The notes below the pieces were generated by a model. The model was given only the letters and a program-made list of their open reading frames with translations, ran no database searches and was not told the origin of the DNA. The position numbers were made by a program, and so were the translations under genes. Of a stretch of DNA of 64,000 nt, positions 24,861 through 34,711 are shown piece by piece; the first letter of the stretch is position 1, and every line of letters begins with the position of its first letter. Source of the stretch: CAZGMJ01 sp964526785 (GTDB taxonomy: Bacteria > Planctomycetota > Phycisphaerae > Sedimentisphaerales > Anaerobacaceae); the NCBI GenBank assembly GCA_964526785.1, contig CAZGMJ010000006.1, positions 1 to 64,000 on the forward strand, given 5' to 3'.

Positions 24861-26396
24861 CTATGTATCCGTGTTGTCAGCCTTCTTCTCTGGCTGGTAA
24901 TCCGGATTGGGTTTCGGCATTTTTGCACCCACCGATTTGAGCCACTTGGCGAGTTTCGTGTCCAGTTCCTTGACCTTTTCGGGCATCTCGTTCGACAGAT
25001 CATTCTCTTCTGAGAGGTCGCGCTGGAGGTCGAAGAGTTCGTACGTTTTGCCTTCGTAGCGTTTGATGAGCTTCCATGGGCCGGATCGAATAATGCTGTA
25101 GGGTACGACACTGCCTCGATAGTGGGGAAAATGCCAGTAGATGGCGTCGCGGTTTATGCCTTTCTTGCCGCCGGTCCTGAGATGGTCGAGTATGGAAACG
25201 CCGTCAACATCACGGTCCCTGGGCAAAGGCACTCCCGCAGCTTCACAGATAGTGGGCAAATAATCGACGCTCGTTACCGGTTCGTCGCTTCTGGAGCCGG
25301 CCTTTACTTTTCCCGGCCAACGGATGATCAGTGGTTCCCGGATGCCTCCCTCATACGGAAACCCCTTGCCTGACCGCAAAGGAGCATTGTGTGTCACCGG
25401 CAACAGCCCGCCGTTATCGCTGGTAAAGAAGATGATCGTGTCCTCCGCAAGCTTGAGTTCATCCAGCGTTTTACAGATTCTGCCCACCGCCTGGTCGACG
25501 CTCTCAACCATAGCTGCATAAGCCGGGTTCTTCTGTTTGGTTGTTGTAGCCTTCTTCTTGTACTTATTGGTAAGGTCCTGCTTGGCCTGGATGGGGGTGT
25601 GGACGGCATAATGTGCCAGGTACAGGAAGAAAGGTTTGTCCTGATGCTTCTGGATGAACTGCACCGCCTCATACGCCTCGCGGTCCGTCAGGTACTCCCC
25701 GCGTTTGCGCGGCTTGAGTGTAGGGATCGTTCCCTGGTGCTTGTTCAAATAGGGATCGAAATAGCTTGGCGGTTGACCGAAATCACACCCGCCGATGTTA
25801 TAATCGAATCCCTGTTTATCCGGATACCAGTCTTCTGTGCCGAGGTGCCACTTGCCAATATGGCACGAGGTATAGCCGGCGCACTTGAGAGCCTCGGCAA
25901 TTGTCACTTCATCAAGTTCCATCCAGAGTGCATTGGGCGGACACAGCAACGGCTTCTTTTTGTCGCCGACGTATTTGGTTGGATTCTTCCTGTCTTCCGG
26001 GATTATGCCGCCCTGGAACCGTGCTCGTATCCAGTCGGTGACGCCCAGTCTGGCCGGGTAGCGACCCGTCATTACAGCCGCTCGTGTGGGTGAACAGACT
26101 GCACAGGCGGCGTATGCATGGGTGAATTGCATTCCTTCGGCTGCGAGTCTGTCGATATTGGGCGTTTCGTAGTACTTGCTGCCATAAACGCCCGTATCGG
26201 CCCAGCCGAGGTCGTCCACGAGAATGAAGACGATGTTCGGGGGCTTTGGTTGTGCGGCCGAGTTTGGACCGGGCTTGACATCTTTCTCCGCGCCTCGTAT
26301 TGCCGATCCAGCCATCCCGTTGCAGGCTACCAAGCCAGCAACGCCTACTCCTGCTTTTCTGAGAAAGCCACGGCGGCTGTAGCGTTGTTCTTTCAT
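24861..26396 (-). CDS. Exported arylsulfatase A-like sulfatase
   Basis: A 511-residue formylglycine sulfatase with a Tat leader (SRRGFLRKAGVGVAGLVAC). The metal site appears in NIVFILVDDLGWADTGVYG. The modified Cys101 is in the CSPTR motif, followed by AAVMTGRYPARLG. Later blocks are GKWHLG, TSDNGG and KLIKRYEGKTYELFDL. The C-terminal tail is charged and low in complexity. It cleaves sulfate esters from polysaccharide. The start at 26396 lies eight bases after AAGGAG; a longer frame back to 26456 has no such site. It sits between the GH29 and DUF4838 genes. Confidence 0.93.
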   Translation of the reverse strand: MKEQRYSRRGFLRKAGVGVAGLVACNGMAGSAIRGAEKDVKPGPNSAAQPKPPNIVFILVDDLGWADTGVYGSKYYETPNIDRLAAEGMQFTHAYAACAVCSPTRAAVMTGRYPARLGVTDWIRARFQGGIIPEDRKNPTKYVGDKKKPLLCPPNALWMELDEVTIAEALKCAGYTSCHIGKWHLGTEDWYPDKQGFDYNIGGCDFGQPPSYFDPYLNKHQGTIPTLKPRKRGEYLTDREAYEAVQFIQKHQDKPFFLYLAHYAVHTPIQAKQDLTNKYKKKATTTKQKNPAYAAMVESVDQAVGRICKTLDELKLAEDTIIFFTSDNGGLLPVTHNAPLRSGKGFPYEGGIREPLIIRWPGKVKAGSRSDEPVTSVDYLPTICEAAGVPLPRDRDVDGVSILDHLRTGGKKGINRDAIYWHFPHYRGSVVPYSIIRSGPWKLIKRYEGKTYELFDLQRDLSEENDLSNEMPEKVKELDTKLAKWLKSVGAKMPKPNPDYQPEKKADNTDT

Positions 26397-26456
26397 TACC
26401 ATATCTCCTTGCGTCACACCGACCCGGTCCGAATCAGGGACTATCAGTTGCGACAC

Positions 26457-29400
26457 CTATTGTACCTGTTTGCCATTGATAACCACAACGGTCCTATTCA
26501 GTTCCGGGGCGGTTGCAGGGAACACACACTGCTTTCCCGACCGCTGTTTGGCTTCTACGTAGTACTCGAAATCCAACCGGCCGATCACATTTGCAGGGAT
26601 CGTTGCGCGATAAACACTGCGGGCAACGTGCGAAAACGGCATTTTCTTGTACTGGCCGTGCCCAAGCGGCCTGAAATAGAGACCCAGATCGATCAACCGG
26701 CCTTGTCCCGGAACCATTACCGTCAGTTGCATATCTTCGCCGGTGCGCAGTGAGCCGCGCGCGGTTGGCACAATAATGCGCATCTCACCTTTATACCTGC
26801 GACCCGGGCGGGCGTCAGCGGGCAGTTCTTCGTCCAACGCCTCCGCCAGTTGCCTGCCGGGCTTGGTCAGCAAATCGGGCATGAGATGCTGTTGCCAGTT
26901 CATCACGTTGCCCATTGCTCCCGTGGTCGCGACCGTTTCCAGGAGGTAGTGCTGTACTGTTTCAAATTGTGCAACGAGTTGCTTGCGTACGGGCAGAGCT
27001 ATCTTCCTGGCCAACCGGCTCTTTTCGTCATCGCCCCTGGTTGCTGCAACCTGCTCCATTGCATCATTGAATTGCGCCCAAATGCAATTGAGCCTGCCGA
27101 TGGCGCGGAGATACCGGAAGTTGTTGAGCCAGTAATCGAATCGTTCGAGATTGCCGGGCCCTTTGACTCGCGGTCGCAAGGCTGCCAGTTCTTCGACGAA
27201 TCGATATTCCTCACTCACCTCTTTCCACGGCCGCTCATCAGGCTGGATTCCACCCGGCCCTCCCACCCACGTCGAGGGGCGAGGTAGATTAGCTGTGCGC
27301 TGACCGCTCGTACCGACGGACGGTCCGCCGTCGAGTCGGGAGAATAGGGCGCCAATTTCGGCCGCAGCGCCGCAGCCGAATTGCGTAACCGCCCAGTCGG
27401 CGTAAAAGTCTTCTGCGGGAAGGTCTCGGGGCCGTGTGTCCGTTTGGACATCCGGCATGTCCGCTTCGTAATCTTCATATGCCGGTCCGCCGCAGTTGAT
27501 TTTGCGCGAAAAGTCGTCGCCTTTGATTTCAAAGGCTGCTATGCACGGCAACTCAACAACAGGAACGAAGTCTATCCGCAACATTCTGTCGGTTACCTCG
27601 ATCCCTGCGAAGGTATAATCCAACGCCCGGTTCTTTCCGACTTGCTCAAAGACGTCGAGTCGTTCGACAACCCTCCTGCCTTGTACCCTGATGCCGAAGA
27701 CGCGTTTGGCCTTGTCACTGTAATGGGGTTCGCAGAATCTCAACCTTACCGTGTATGTTCCGTCGGGGACCTTGATCTGATAACCGTCCAGGTTGTACAC
27801 CACGGTTTGATAGAGCGGGTCGTCCTGCGTATCAGCGATGGGGTTGTTGGGAAAGGTTGCGACTTCGCCGCCTCGTCGGCCTTCGAGTTGCCTTGCATCC
27901 ACCGGTTCGACCGTCTTGCCGAAATGCGGATTCCACGTCGTCTGCTCCCAAGCTGCATGTGCAAGCGCCGAGACGTTTGGCCCCAGAACGCGGGTGCGCC
28001 AATGTATACCGATAAGTCCCGTACAACCATACGCCAGCGCATCGGCCGCGTCGCGGCGCATACGCCCGACCCAGAGTTGCGGAATAATCATCGCCGGGTC
28101 GTCTTCCATCCACGGAATTGCCCACTTGGGGCGTCCTTTGGCGGCTGCGAACCCGGGTTCGACGAATGCGAATCCCACGTTGCGATTAATGCAACTGATC
28201 GGCATTTGGCCGGGCAGGAACGTGTCGAACAGGGCTCTGTCGCTCGGCGGGCCAAGGACCCAGCCACAGGTGGCAAGCGTGAAGTCCGGCCCAACGGTCT
28301 GGTGGGCGGCAATTGCTGCACGCAAATCGGAGAGAGTGGCCTCGATACGCTCCGACTTCGGGTCCTTCCATGTCCAATCCTCAGGTGTCCAGAACCAGTA
28401 GTAGTCCAGCGGATAGGCCCTGGCAACACGCTCGAACACGCCCTGATAAACCCGCTGCACCGTCTTAGTGTCCGAAGGGTTCATTCCCAAATCAGCGAGG
28501 CGATCCTTCACTTCGATGGGAATGGTCAACGGCGTCTCCGTTCCCACGCATGTCTTGACGCCCAGATCGTGCGCGTATTCGAATGCTTCGCGCAGCAGCG
28601 CGGCGACGCGATTGAATACCATATTCTTTTCTTGTAGGGTCTCCGGCCACGGCATCATGCCGTACATCGTCTTCGGGCCGTAGTCGTCTCGTTCGAATAT
28701 CTGGTCCGCGCCGCATGTGTATTCGCTTGTCTTCTTCGGTACGTATCCCCAATTGCCACGCAACGTGTTCTGATAGCTGGATTTCGAACTGAACGCCACG
28801 GTGCCGTCCTTTTCGACGTCGCTGCCGAGACCGATCCAGACTGTTGGCTCAGGCCCGGCGTGTCCTTCGGGATAGGTGTGCAGGCCGATGAAATTCATCC
28901 GCAGTTTCGGAAGTTGTGCGATAATCGCCTTATAATCATCAGCGTTCCACCAGTCGGGCCCCTCGGGAAAGTCGTGAAAAGGCTGAATCCCACGAACAGC
29001 AAACAGGGGCTTGCCTGTTTCTTCCACCTCGGGCAGACTAAGCTCCATCCTCTCGTCCGGAATCATGTCGCCGTGCAGATAGAACCGAACGCCGAGGATT
29101 TCCGCAAATCGATATGCTCCATACAGTGTTCCGATTGCGTCACCGCCGGCAATCAGTACGAGCTTGCGTTTATCGTGCGATAAGGTCTTGATCGCGTATT
29201 GCTCCGGCCCGAGGTTGTCTAGCATGCCCGAAAGACCTTCGGTGTCTTGTATTGTGCTTGCCAGGAGTGTCCGTTGCTTTGCTCCCACCACGATGCATCC
29301 AAGGGGCGACTTCGGCAGGTCATCGCTCGTTATGATGGGCAGCAGTTGACCTGTGCGCACGTACAGATATCGCCGAATCTCCTTTGCTGCGAGATTCTCG

Positions 29401-29543
29401 ACATCCGTGGCCTGCGTGGGGGCCACGATTGCAATCGCGTGTTTTTCCACGGGCCCGCTGTTCGACGACATTCGTGTACAGCCTGTGCCGATCAGCAGCC
29501 ATAGTGCGAGAGCTGTGTATACCAAGCTGTCGCGAGTATTCAT
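26457..29543 (-). CDS. Large lipoprotein: alpha-glucuronidase-like N-domain, DUF4838 barrel and malectin domain
   Basis: A 1028-residue exported protein. A lipobox (LLIGTGC) ends the signal peptide. Residues about 30-155 resemble the N-terminal domain of GH67 glucuronidases (AAKEIRRYLYVRTGQLLP). A DUF4838-type barrel follows, with aromatic-rich strands (HDFPEGPDWWNADDYKAII) and candidate acids in CVGTETPLTIP and WFWTPEDWTW. About 600-760 is a malectin-like domain (YTVRLRFCEPHYSD, then INCGGPAYEDY). The C-terminal 250 residues include helices and a beta-domain. I infer a role in breaking down acidic or complex glycans. The start at 29543 lies seven bases after AAGGAGG. Confidence 0.78.
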   Translation of the reverse strand: MNTRDSLVYTALALWLLIGTGCTRMSSNSGPVEKHAIAIVAPTQATDVENLAAKEIRRYLYVRTGQLLPIITSDDLPKSPLGCIVVGAKQRTLLASTIQDTEGLSGMLDNLGPEQYAIKTLSHDKRKLVLIAGGDAIGTLYGAYRFAEILGVRFYLHGDMIPDERMELSLPEVEETGKPLFAVRGIQPFHDFPEGPDWWNADDYKAIIAQLPKLRMNFIGLHTYPEGHAGPEPTVWIGLGSDVEKDGTVAFSSKSSYQNTLRGNWGYVPKKTSEYTCGADQIFERDDYGPKTMYGMMPWPETLQEKNMVFNRVAALLREAFEYAHDLGVKTCVGTETPLTIPIEVKDRLADLGMNPSDTKTVQRVYQGVFERVARAYPLDYYWFWTPEDWTWKDPKSERIEATLSDLRAAIAAHQTVGPDFTLATCGWVLGPPSDRALFDTFLPGQMPISCINRNVGFAFVEPGFAAAKGRPKWAIPWMEDDPAMIIPQLWVGRMRRDAADALAYGCTGLIGIHWRTRVLGPNVSALAHAAWEQTTWNPHFGKTVEPVDARQLEGRRGGEVATFPNNPIADTQDDPLYQTVVYNLDGYQIKVPDGTYTVRLRFCEPHYSDKAKRVFGIRVQGRRVVERLDVFEQVGKNRALDYTFAGIEVTDRMLRIDFVPVVELPCIAAFEIKGDDFSRKINCGGPAYEDYEADMPDVQTDTRPRDLPAEDFYADWAVTQFGCGAAAEIGALFSRLDGGPSVGTSGQRTANLPRPSTWVGGPGGIQPDERPWKEVSEEYRFVEELAALRPRVKGPGNLERFDYWLNNFRYLRAIGRLNCIWAQFNDAMEQVAATRGDDEKSRLARKIALPVRKQLVAQFETVQHYLLETVATTGAMGNVMNWQQHLMPDLLTKPGRQLAEALDEELPADARPGRRYKGEMRIIVPTARGSLRTGEDMQLTVMVPGQGRLIDLGLYFRPLGHGQYKKMPFSHVARSVYRATIPANVIGRLDFEYYVEAKQRSGKQCVFPATAPELNRTVVVINGKQVQ

Positions 29544-29850
29544 ACTGTGACCTCCTTGCACGATTTGGTCCGGACTTGAGGCTTTATGGTAATCGAGTGG
29601 CTGCGTCAATGCAATGGTGATTTGTTGCTTCGATAGGTCATGGAGCATTCCATGGATCCTCCGTAGTTTTCCGAGATATTCTGCACCGCGGCTGCGCTTA
29701 CTGCGGCGTATCGCGAGAGGATATGGAAACAAACGCCCGGCCGAGATGTCCCTGTCCCGACTGGGTTACCTAACGCCAATCCTGCGATTTCCCATTCGGC
29801 GGACAGAGCTTCGTCCCGTCGTCGCCATCCCACGGAAGCGATGAATCATG
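29544..29850 (-). promoter_or_regulatory. Intergenic region upstream of the DUF4838 gene, 307 bases
   Basis: It separates the MocA-type oxidoreductase stop (29851) from the DUF4838 start, both on the minus strand. It holds the ribosome binding site AAGGAGG near 29555 and presumably a promoter, but I see no clear -35/-10 pair, hairpin or open frame worth reporting. Confidence 0.35.
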
Positions 29851-31155
29851 CTATACGGGCAGAACTTCTCCCTGTACCGCCACCGGTCTGACAGGCAGGG
29901 GGCCAAGTTGCAGTTTTTCGGGTGACAGATCGAGTTTCGAGGATTTCATCACCCATTTCCAACTCAGTGCCCGGCCCGTATAGGCGCTCATTCGGCCCAT
30001 GATCATTGTCATTGTGCTCGTAGCCAGGCGTCTGCACTCATTGATGGGCTTGCCGTCGCGAATGCTCTTAATCAGTCCCGCATGCTCAGCCACAAGACCG
30101 CTCCAGTTCCTGCCCTCGTAGGACCATATCTTCTCGCCCCTGGTGTCGGTGATGTAGCCTTTTCCCCGATCCGTCCAGAAGGAGCCTTTGGTTCCGACGA
30201 TGCGCTCGCCTACGCGGGACGTTGATCCCTGGATCTGCGACGAGTAGCTGGCGACGCGAATGCCGTTCTCGTATTCGTACTCGACGGCAAAGTGATCCCA
30301 GATATTTCCAAATTCAGGTCCGGTTCGCTGCTGTCGGCCGCCAATGCCCAGACACTGAATCGGAGGCGAGCCGATGGCCCAATTGATGATATCCATATTG
30401 TGCATGTGCTGTTCGACGATGTGATCGCCTGAGAGCCACACAAAATAGGGCCAGCAGCGAATCTGCCATTCCATATCCGACCATTGCGGCTTCCGTGGCT
30501 GCCAGTGCCATTTCGAGCTGCCCCAGTGCCAATAGGCCTGGCCGCTGACGATATCACCGAGCTCGCCGTTGCGAAGCTTCTCGATGACCATCTGATACTG
30601 CGGCTGCCATCGCTGCTGCGTGCCAACGACGATTGACAAGCCCTTCTCATCGGCTTTGTCGGCAGAGGCCATCAACGAACGAATTCCGACCGGATCTACA
30701 CCGCCGGGCTTCTCCATGAAGATGTGCTTGCCCGCTTCGACCGCTGCGGCCACCATTGTCGGACGAAACCCCGGCGGCGTCGTCAGAAGTACGACATCGA
30801 CGTCCTTCATGGCCATGACCTTCTTGTAGGCGTCGAATCCGACAAAAGTCGTTTCGGGTGTCACTTTGACCTGGTCCGGAAAGTCCTTCTTGATCGCAGC
30901 CAGGCCGGCGACGAGCTTGTCTTCGAACAGGTCCGCCAGGGCTATTAGTTGCAGACCTTCCGACGATGCCAGGCAGTTCTTCGCGGCTCCCGTGCCGCGA
31001 CTGCCACACCCGATCAGGGCTATGCGTATTGTGTCGGAGCCTGCAGCGAACGCTTTGCCGGGTGCGAATGCGACCGCCGCTGAGGTTGCCGCTCCCGCCT
31101 TGAGGAAATCTCTGCGTGATACGACAGAAGTACTCTTGGTCTTGTTGTTGTCCAT
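29851..31155 (-). CDS. Exported Gfo/Idh/MocA-family oxidoreductase
   Basis: A 434-residue protein with a twin-arginine leader (SRRDFLKAGAATSAAVAF). The Rossmann fold is shown by IRIALIGCGSRGTGAAKNC, and the family EKP motif by FMEKPGGVDPVG. The C-terminal dimerisation domain has HWGSSKWHWQPRKP and GDHIVEQHMHNMDI, with His residues in the usual catalytic area. Tat export of a folded, cofactor-carrying enzyme is typical of planctomycete members. The substrate is probably a sugar or sugar derivative. It lies upstream of the DUF4838, sulfatase and fucosidase genes on the same strand. Confidence 0.9.
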   Translation of the reverse strand: MDNNKTKSTSVVSRRDFLKAGAATSAAVAFAPGKAFAAGSDTIRIALIGCGSRGTGAAKNCLASSEGLQLIALADLFEDKLVAGLAAIKKDFPDQVKVTPETTFVGFDAYKKVMAMKDVDVVLLTTPPGFRPTMVAAAVEAGKHIFMEKPGGVDPVGIRSLMASADKADEKGLSIVVGTQQRWQPQYQMVIEKLRNGELGDIVSGQAYWHWGSSKWHWQPRKPQWSDMEWQIRCWPYFVWLSGDHIVEQHMHNMDIINWAIGSPPIQCLGIGGRQQRTGPEFGNIWDHFAVEYEYENGIRVASYSSQIQGSTSRVGERIVGTKGSFWTDRGKGYITDTRGEKIWSYEGRNWSGLVAEHAGLIKSIRDGKPINECRRLATSTMTMIMGRMSAYTGRALSWKWVMKSSKLDLSPEKLQLGPLPVRPVAVQGEVLPV

Positions 31156-31435
31156 TTCCTGGCTCCTTGATCCTCTTGATATTCTACAGTTTCGGTTTCA
31201 GTACGACGCTATTCACACGGTTCCCGATCTTCGAGGACTTCGCATCGGGCGGTACCCATACCTCTGATTATAGGAAGGGGATCGCGGGGTTGCAATGGCT
31301 CGGCATTGGCGCATGTGTGCAGTCGCGCTCGTGAGTCGAAGGAATGGGGCTGCTGGAGGCTGGCCGGCGTGCCTTATTCTTGTCCTCCAAGTCCTCGGCG
31401 GCAGGCGGGATAGATCGAAGACGGCTCTCGCGTGG

Positions 31436-32506
31436 TCATTTCTCTGATGCTTGTTGAGCTGCCCGGCGGGCCTCGCGTTGCCTGGCCGCCTCTCGTCCGC
31501 GACGGACCTTGTCAAGTATTGGCCTGGCGTGTTCTTCGGCCTCGGCTCTGGTCATAGGCACCCAATCGAGCCTTGCGAGCCATAAACCTCGTCCATAGCC
31601 GGCCAGGTAGTCTTGTCCCTCACAAGTAACAATCTCGGGAGCCCATTTACCCGAGTACCAGATACCGGTCAGATGCGTCAACGGCTCGCCTTCAAATCTC
31701 TCGGGAGTATTCGAAATGTAGACGGTCATCTGCTGCAGCAGATAGTAGTGCTCTCCACGATGTGCGACGAAGGGCGACTCCGGATTGCCCGCCGTTCGAA
31801 TGCTCAATACGTCGTCATTCCACGGACCGGCCAGTGCAGGGGCCGGTCGCGCAACCATAGCGGCCTTGCGGTGGCCGTCCTGCTCTATGTGGCCGCAGTA
31901 GAAAGCCATCCATCGTTTGCGGGCAGTGTCCTGGAAGATCATCACATCCCGCCCCATCGGAAACAGTTCCGCTTTGCCTTGTCTGTTATGGAAGACCCGC
32001 CACGTTTTGCCATCTTTACCGATCATTGCGCGGGCTGCACCGCCGCTGTTATAGAAGCAGTAGTACGTGCCTTCGTACGTGAAGCAGTGCGGCGCCTGAA
32101 CGCTGGTTGGTTGGCCCAGTCGCGTGCCTCGGGGCCACTTCAGCACGCCGCGAGGTGTCCAGTTCTCTTCCGTGAGTTTCGGGCTTGTCCAATGGTGAAA
32201 CACGCGTTGGCCGGGTGCGTCAGTCCCGCGGACGCAGGCGATTGCATGCCAGGTGTCCGCTGTGTCCTGGAAGATTGTGAAGTCGCATGTGTTCGACGTC
32301 CCGTCCTGCACGATTTGAAAGGGTTCGACGTCAGGATTATCGTCTGCGATCTTCCACCAGTCACCACGGACTACGGGCATCAGGATCTTGTGAGCTTCCA
32401 TCTGATCGCAGCGGGCGCCAAGTGCGAGGATTGCTGTGATTAACGCGATGACCATCATGAGGTTCGGCCCCGCAATAGTCTGCATGGGATTCTGTCTTAA
32501 ACGCAT
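31436..32506 (-). CDS. Secreted five-bladed propeller protein (GH43/GH32-like fold), function uncertain
   Basis: About 356 residues. A signal peptide (NLMMVIALITAILALGARC) precedes blade-like repeats such as FTIFQDTADTWHAIACVRG, HCFTYEGTYYCFYNSGG, VMIFQDTARKRWMAFYCG and FVAHRGEHYYLLQQ. These fit a five-bladed beta-propeller of the kind found in GH43/GH32/GH130-like proteins, but I cannot point to a complete set of catalytic acids. The C-terminus is a basic/acidic helix rich in Arg, Ala and Glu. The start is uncertain: ATG at 32506 is used, with a weak AGGAT 11 bases upstream. It forms the promoter-distal end of the glycan gene run. Confidence 0.65.
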   Translation of the reverse strand: MRLRQNPMQTIAGPNLMMVIALITAILALGARCDQMEAHKILMPVVRGDWWKIADDNPDVEPFQIVQDGTSNTCDFTIFQDTADTWHAIACVRGTDAPGQRVFHHWTSPKLTEENWTPRGVLKWPRGTRLGQPTSVQAPHCFTYEGTYYCFYNSGGAARAMIGKDGKTWRVFHNRQGKAELFPMGRDVMIFQDTARKRWMAFYCGHIEQDGHRKAAMVARPAPALAGPWNDDVLSIRTAGNPESPFVAHRGEHYYLLQQMTVYISNTPERFEGEPLTHLTGIWYSGKWAPEIVTCEGQDYLAGYGRGLWLARLDWVPMTRAEAEEHARPILDKVRRGREAARQREARRAAQQASEK

Positions 32507-32684
32507 AGCCAAGCTATCCTCACACAATTTGCTACCGGTGCATTAAGCCACATTCAGGCATAGGATGCTCATCGGATTGCCCCCGGGTTTTGCGCGTTGG
32601 GACAGTCGTTGAGGCCTGCACGCACCAATTCAGATGATGGCAGTCGATGCCAATCGGTGTCGTCACAAAGTGTGTTGGGCGACT

Positions 32685-33245
32685 CTACGCCCCTTCGTCC
32701 GCGGCGTCGCCACCTTCTCTCGCTGCGAAACCGGGCGAATTCAGGTTCGTCGTTGAGGGCGTTCCGGCAATGCGGGCGAGGTAAGGTTGTCCCAGTCTTT
32801 CAATATGGTCGCGCACATCGTCGAAGTAGTTGAAGTGCATTTGTTCTTCGTCGATAATCCTCTCGAATATCTTCGCGCTGGTGCTGTCGCCGTTTTCTCT
32901 GCACACTTCCAGAAAATCGTTGTAGTCGTCCAGCGTATCGTCCTCGAGCTTCAGATCGGACTTGAAAATCACTTCCACATCATCGCTGCTCCTGGCTTTG
33001 GCGATCGGTTCTGTGACAGGTTCACCGTCGAGTTCCTTTATACGCTCGGCAAAATCCTCGGCATGTCGCATTTCGTCGACGGCTATCAATTTGACTTTCG
33101 CGGCCATGTCGCCGTAGTCCATGTCATCGAGATTATAGTGGTGGTTCATGTACTGGGCTATGGCCTGCAACTCCATGCCGCGGGCCTTGTTCAGGACCTC
33201 TATGACCTTCTCTCTCTTCTGCTTTCTGCTTTGTTTCTTGGCCAT
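32685..33245 (-). CDS. Ferritin-like (bacterioferritin-type) diiron protein
   Basis: A 186-residue, mostly helical protein. Two ferritin-type metal motifs are visible: MELQAIAQYMNHHYN with DEMRHAEDFAERI, and FLEVCRENGDSTSAKIF with DEEQMHFNYFDDV. These give the E...ExxH pairs of a diiron site. It may store iron or detoxify peroxide or oxygen, useful in an anaerobe. A Gly/Ala/Asp-rich C-terminal tail of about 25 residues is extra. The ATG at 33245 has GGAGG six bases upstream; the longer frame to 33383 has no such site. It appears to be a single-gene unit. Confidence 0.9.
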   Translation of the reverse strand: MAKKQSRKQKREKVIEVLNKARGMELQAIAQYMNHHYNLDDMDYGDMAAKVKLIAVDEMRHAEDFAERIKELDGEPVTEPIAKARSSDDVEVIFKSDLKLEDDTLDDYNDFLEVCRENGDSTSAKIFERIIDEEQMHFNYFDDVRDHIERLGQPYLARIAGTPSTTNLNSPGFAAREGGDAADEGA

Positions 33246-33440
33246 TGTAATCCTCCGTGTTGTCTTGTTGATTATTCGATTCAGGATGTCCGGCTGCCCG
33301 CTCGGCAGCTCAGACTGTTGCGCGTAGCCCGCAGACGACTGCGAACATTTTATCGTCGGCACATAATAATCCAACGATACCAATGTTCGGTCGGCTTGTC
33401 AACGCACATAAACACCCAAAACATGCACTGTATTTCGTCT

Positions 33441-34340
33441 TTAATTCCCTTCTGGGTTTTGCGGTGCACCCTCTTTTGGCTCCTCCATCTTGAGGTTGAA
33501 GAGATTGGGCTCTATCCCGCAGTCCTTCAACTTCCCGGCCAGTCGCCTGCGGATATCGTGCTTCAACTGCCAGGCGTCGCTTGGGCTGTCGGCCCAGGCG
33601 GTAACCCAGCAGCGTGTTGCTTGTTTGCCCATCTCGATGACCCAGAAGTGAGGCGGTTCGTGGTCGGCAAATGTCTTGCTGTCGCAAGCGGCTGCAATCG
33701 CTTCGCGTTCCACCACCTTCAGGTCCGCCTGAGGTGAGACCCAGAAATCCACTTTGGCCCACTGATAACTGTCGTGCAGCGTCAGATTCAGGAAGTCCCT
33801 GGACAACGCTATCGAATTGGGCATTACGTACCGCCGCCAGTCCCACAACTTGATAACCGTGTGTGTCGGTGTGATATCTTCGATGGTCCCGTACTTGTCG
33901 TCGATGATCACCGTGTCAGCTACATGTATGGAGCCCGACAAGGTGATAATGACACCGGCTACGAAGTTCTCGATCACCGGTCTGGCGGCGATTCCTATAA
34001 TGACACCGACAATCGCCACGAAGCCGGACAGCATGGCCGCCGGCAGAGTACCCAGCAGCGGAAATGCCATGGCCAGCAGGAATACCAATAGCAGCAGGAC
34101 GATGAAAACGTGGCGGATGATCGTGTATCGAAACCGGATACTCTCCAAAGCGGTCTTCTTGGCTTCTTTCAGAGGATCGTCGATTGGCGACGAGGTTTCG
34201 ATGGGGGCCACGCGACTGCGCCTGCGTATTCGTTCCTGCTGTCTGCCCTCCGCCCGCCGCGTCAGAAGACGTATTATCAGCGCAAGCAAGACAAAGACGA
34301 CTACTGCAGTTGTAATGATGATGATCGTCATGGTTCCCAT
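33441..34340 (-). CDS. MscS-family mechanosensitive channel
   Basis: A 299-residue membrane protein. A first helix at residues 5-26 (IIIITTAVVVFVLLALIIRLL) is followed by a basic loop, a helix near 70-92 and the pore helix (about 100-125, AMLSGFVAIVGVIIGIAARP). The beta domain follows with GSIHVADTVIIDDKYGTIED and RRYVMPNSIALSRDF. The C-terminal alpha/beta domain is present. These channels open under membrane tension to release solutes after osmotic downshock. The pore helix is less Gly/Ala-patterned than in E. coli MscS. Confidence 0.88.
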   Translation of the reverse strand: MGTMTIIIITTAVVVFVLLALIIRLLTRRAEGRQQERIRRRSRVAPIETSSPIDDPLKEAKKTALESIRFRYTIIRHVFIVLLLLVFLLAMAFPLLGTLPAAMLSGFVAIVGVIIGIAARPVIENFVAGVIITLSGSIHVADTVIIDDKYGTIEDITPTHTVIKLWDWRRYVMPNSIALSRDFLNLTLHDSYQWAKVDFWVSPQADLKVVEREAIAAACDSKTFADHEPPHFWVIEMGKQATRCWVTAWADSPSDAWQLKHDIRRRLAGKLKDCGIEPNLFNLKMEEPKEGAPQNPEGN

Positions 34341-34711
34341 GCTGCTAACCCATTTTCGTTTACTATTGTTTGTTGTTAATCAAGAACAGAGCAATCACCA
34401 GCGGTAATGCAGAACCTCCACTGAATGAGATCTGTCATCGCCAGCGTGCCCGGGATGTTGCACTCAACGACCGCTGTTCTACACGAATGCGGTTCTCATG
34501 GCAAGGCATGACAGGGACGTAGCGCAGAGGCTCGCGCTGTTGTAATCAGGGCGTCTGTGCTGCGACGAGCATGATGTTTGTGCACGGGGAACCGTACATG
34601 CAGATCGAACGAGCGGCATGCGGATAAGAAGAGAGCCGCACGCTGTCTGCAGGCGTGTGTCTGTGTGTTGGAATGTGCCGGGGGGTGGCCGGCCGCCTCG
34701 AGTGGTTCAAG
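34341..34711. other. Intergenic region, 371 bases, no gene seen
   Basis: It lies between the start of the MscS gene and the stop of the small SeqA/RHH-like gene (both minus strand), so it should hold the MscS promoter. No frame with a plausible ribosome binding site, no clear hairpin and no repeat was found. Confidence 0.35.
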
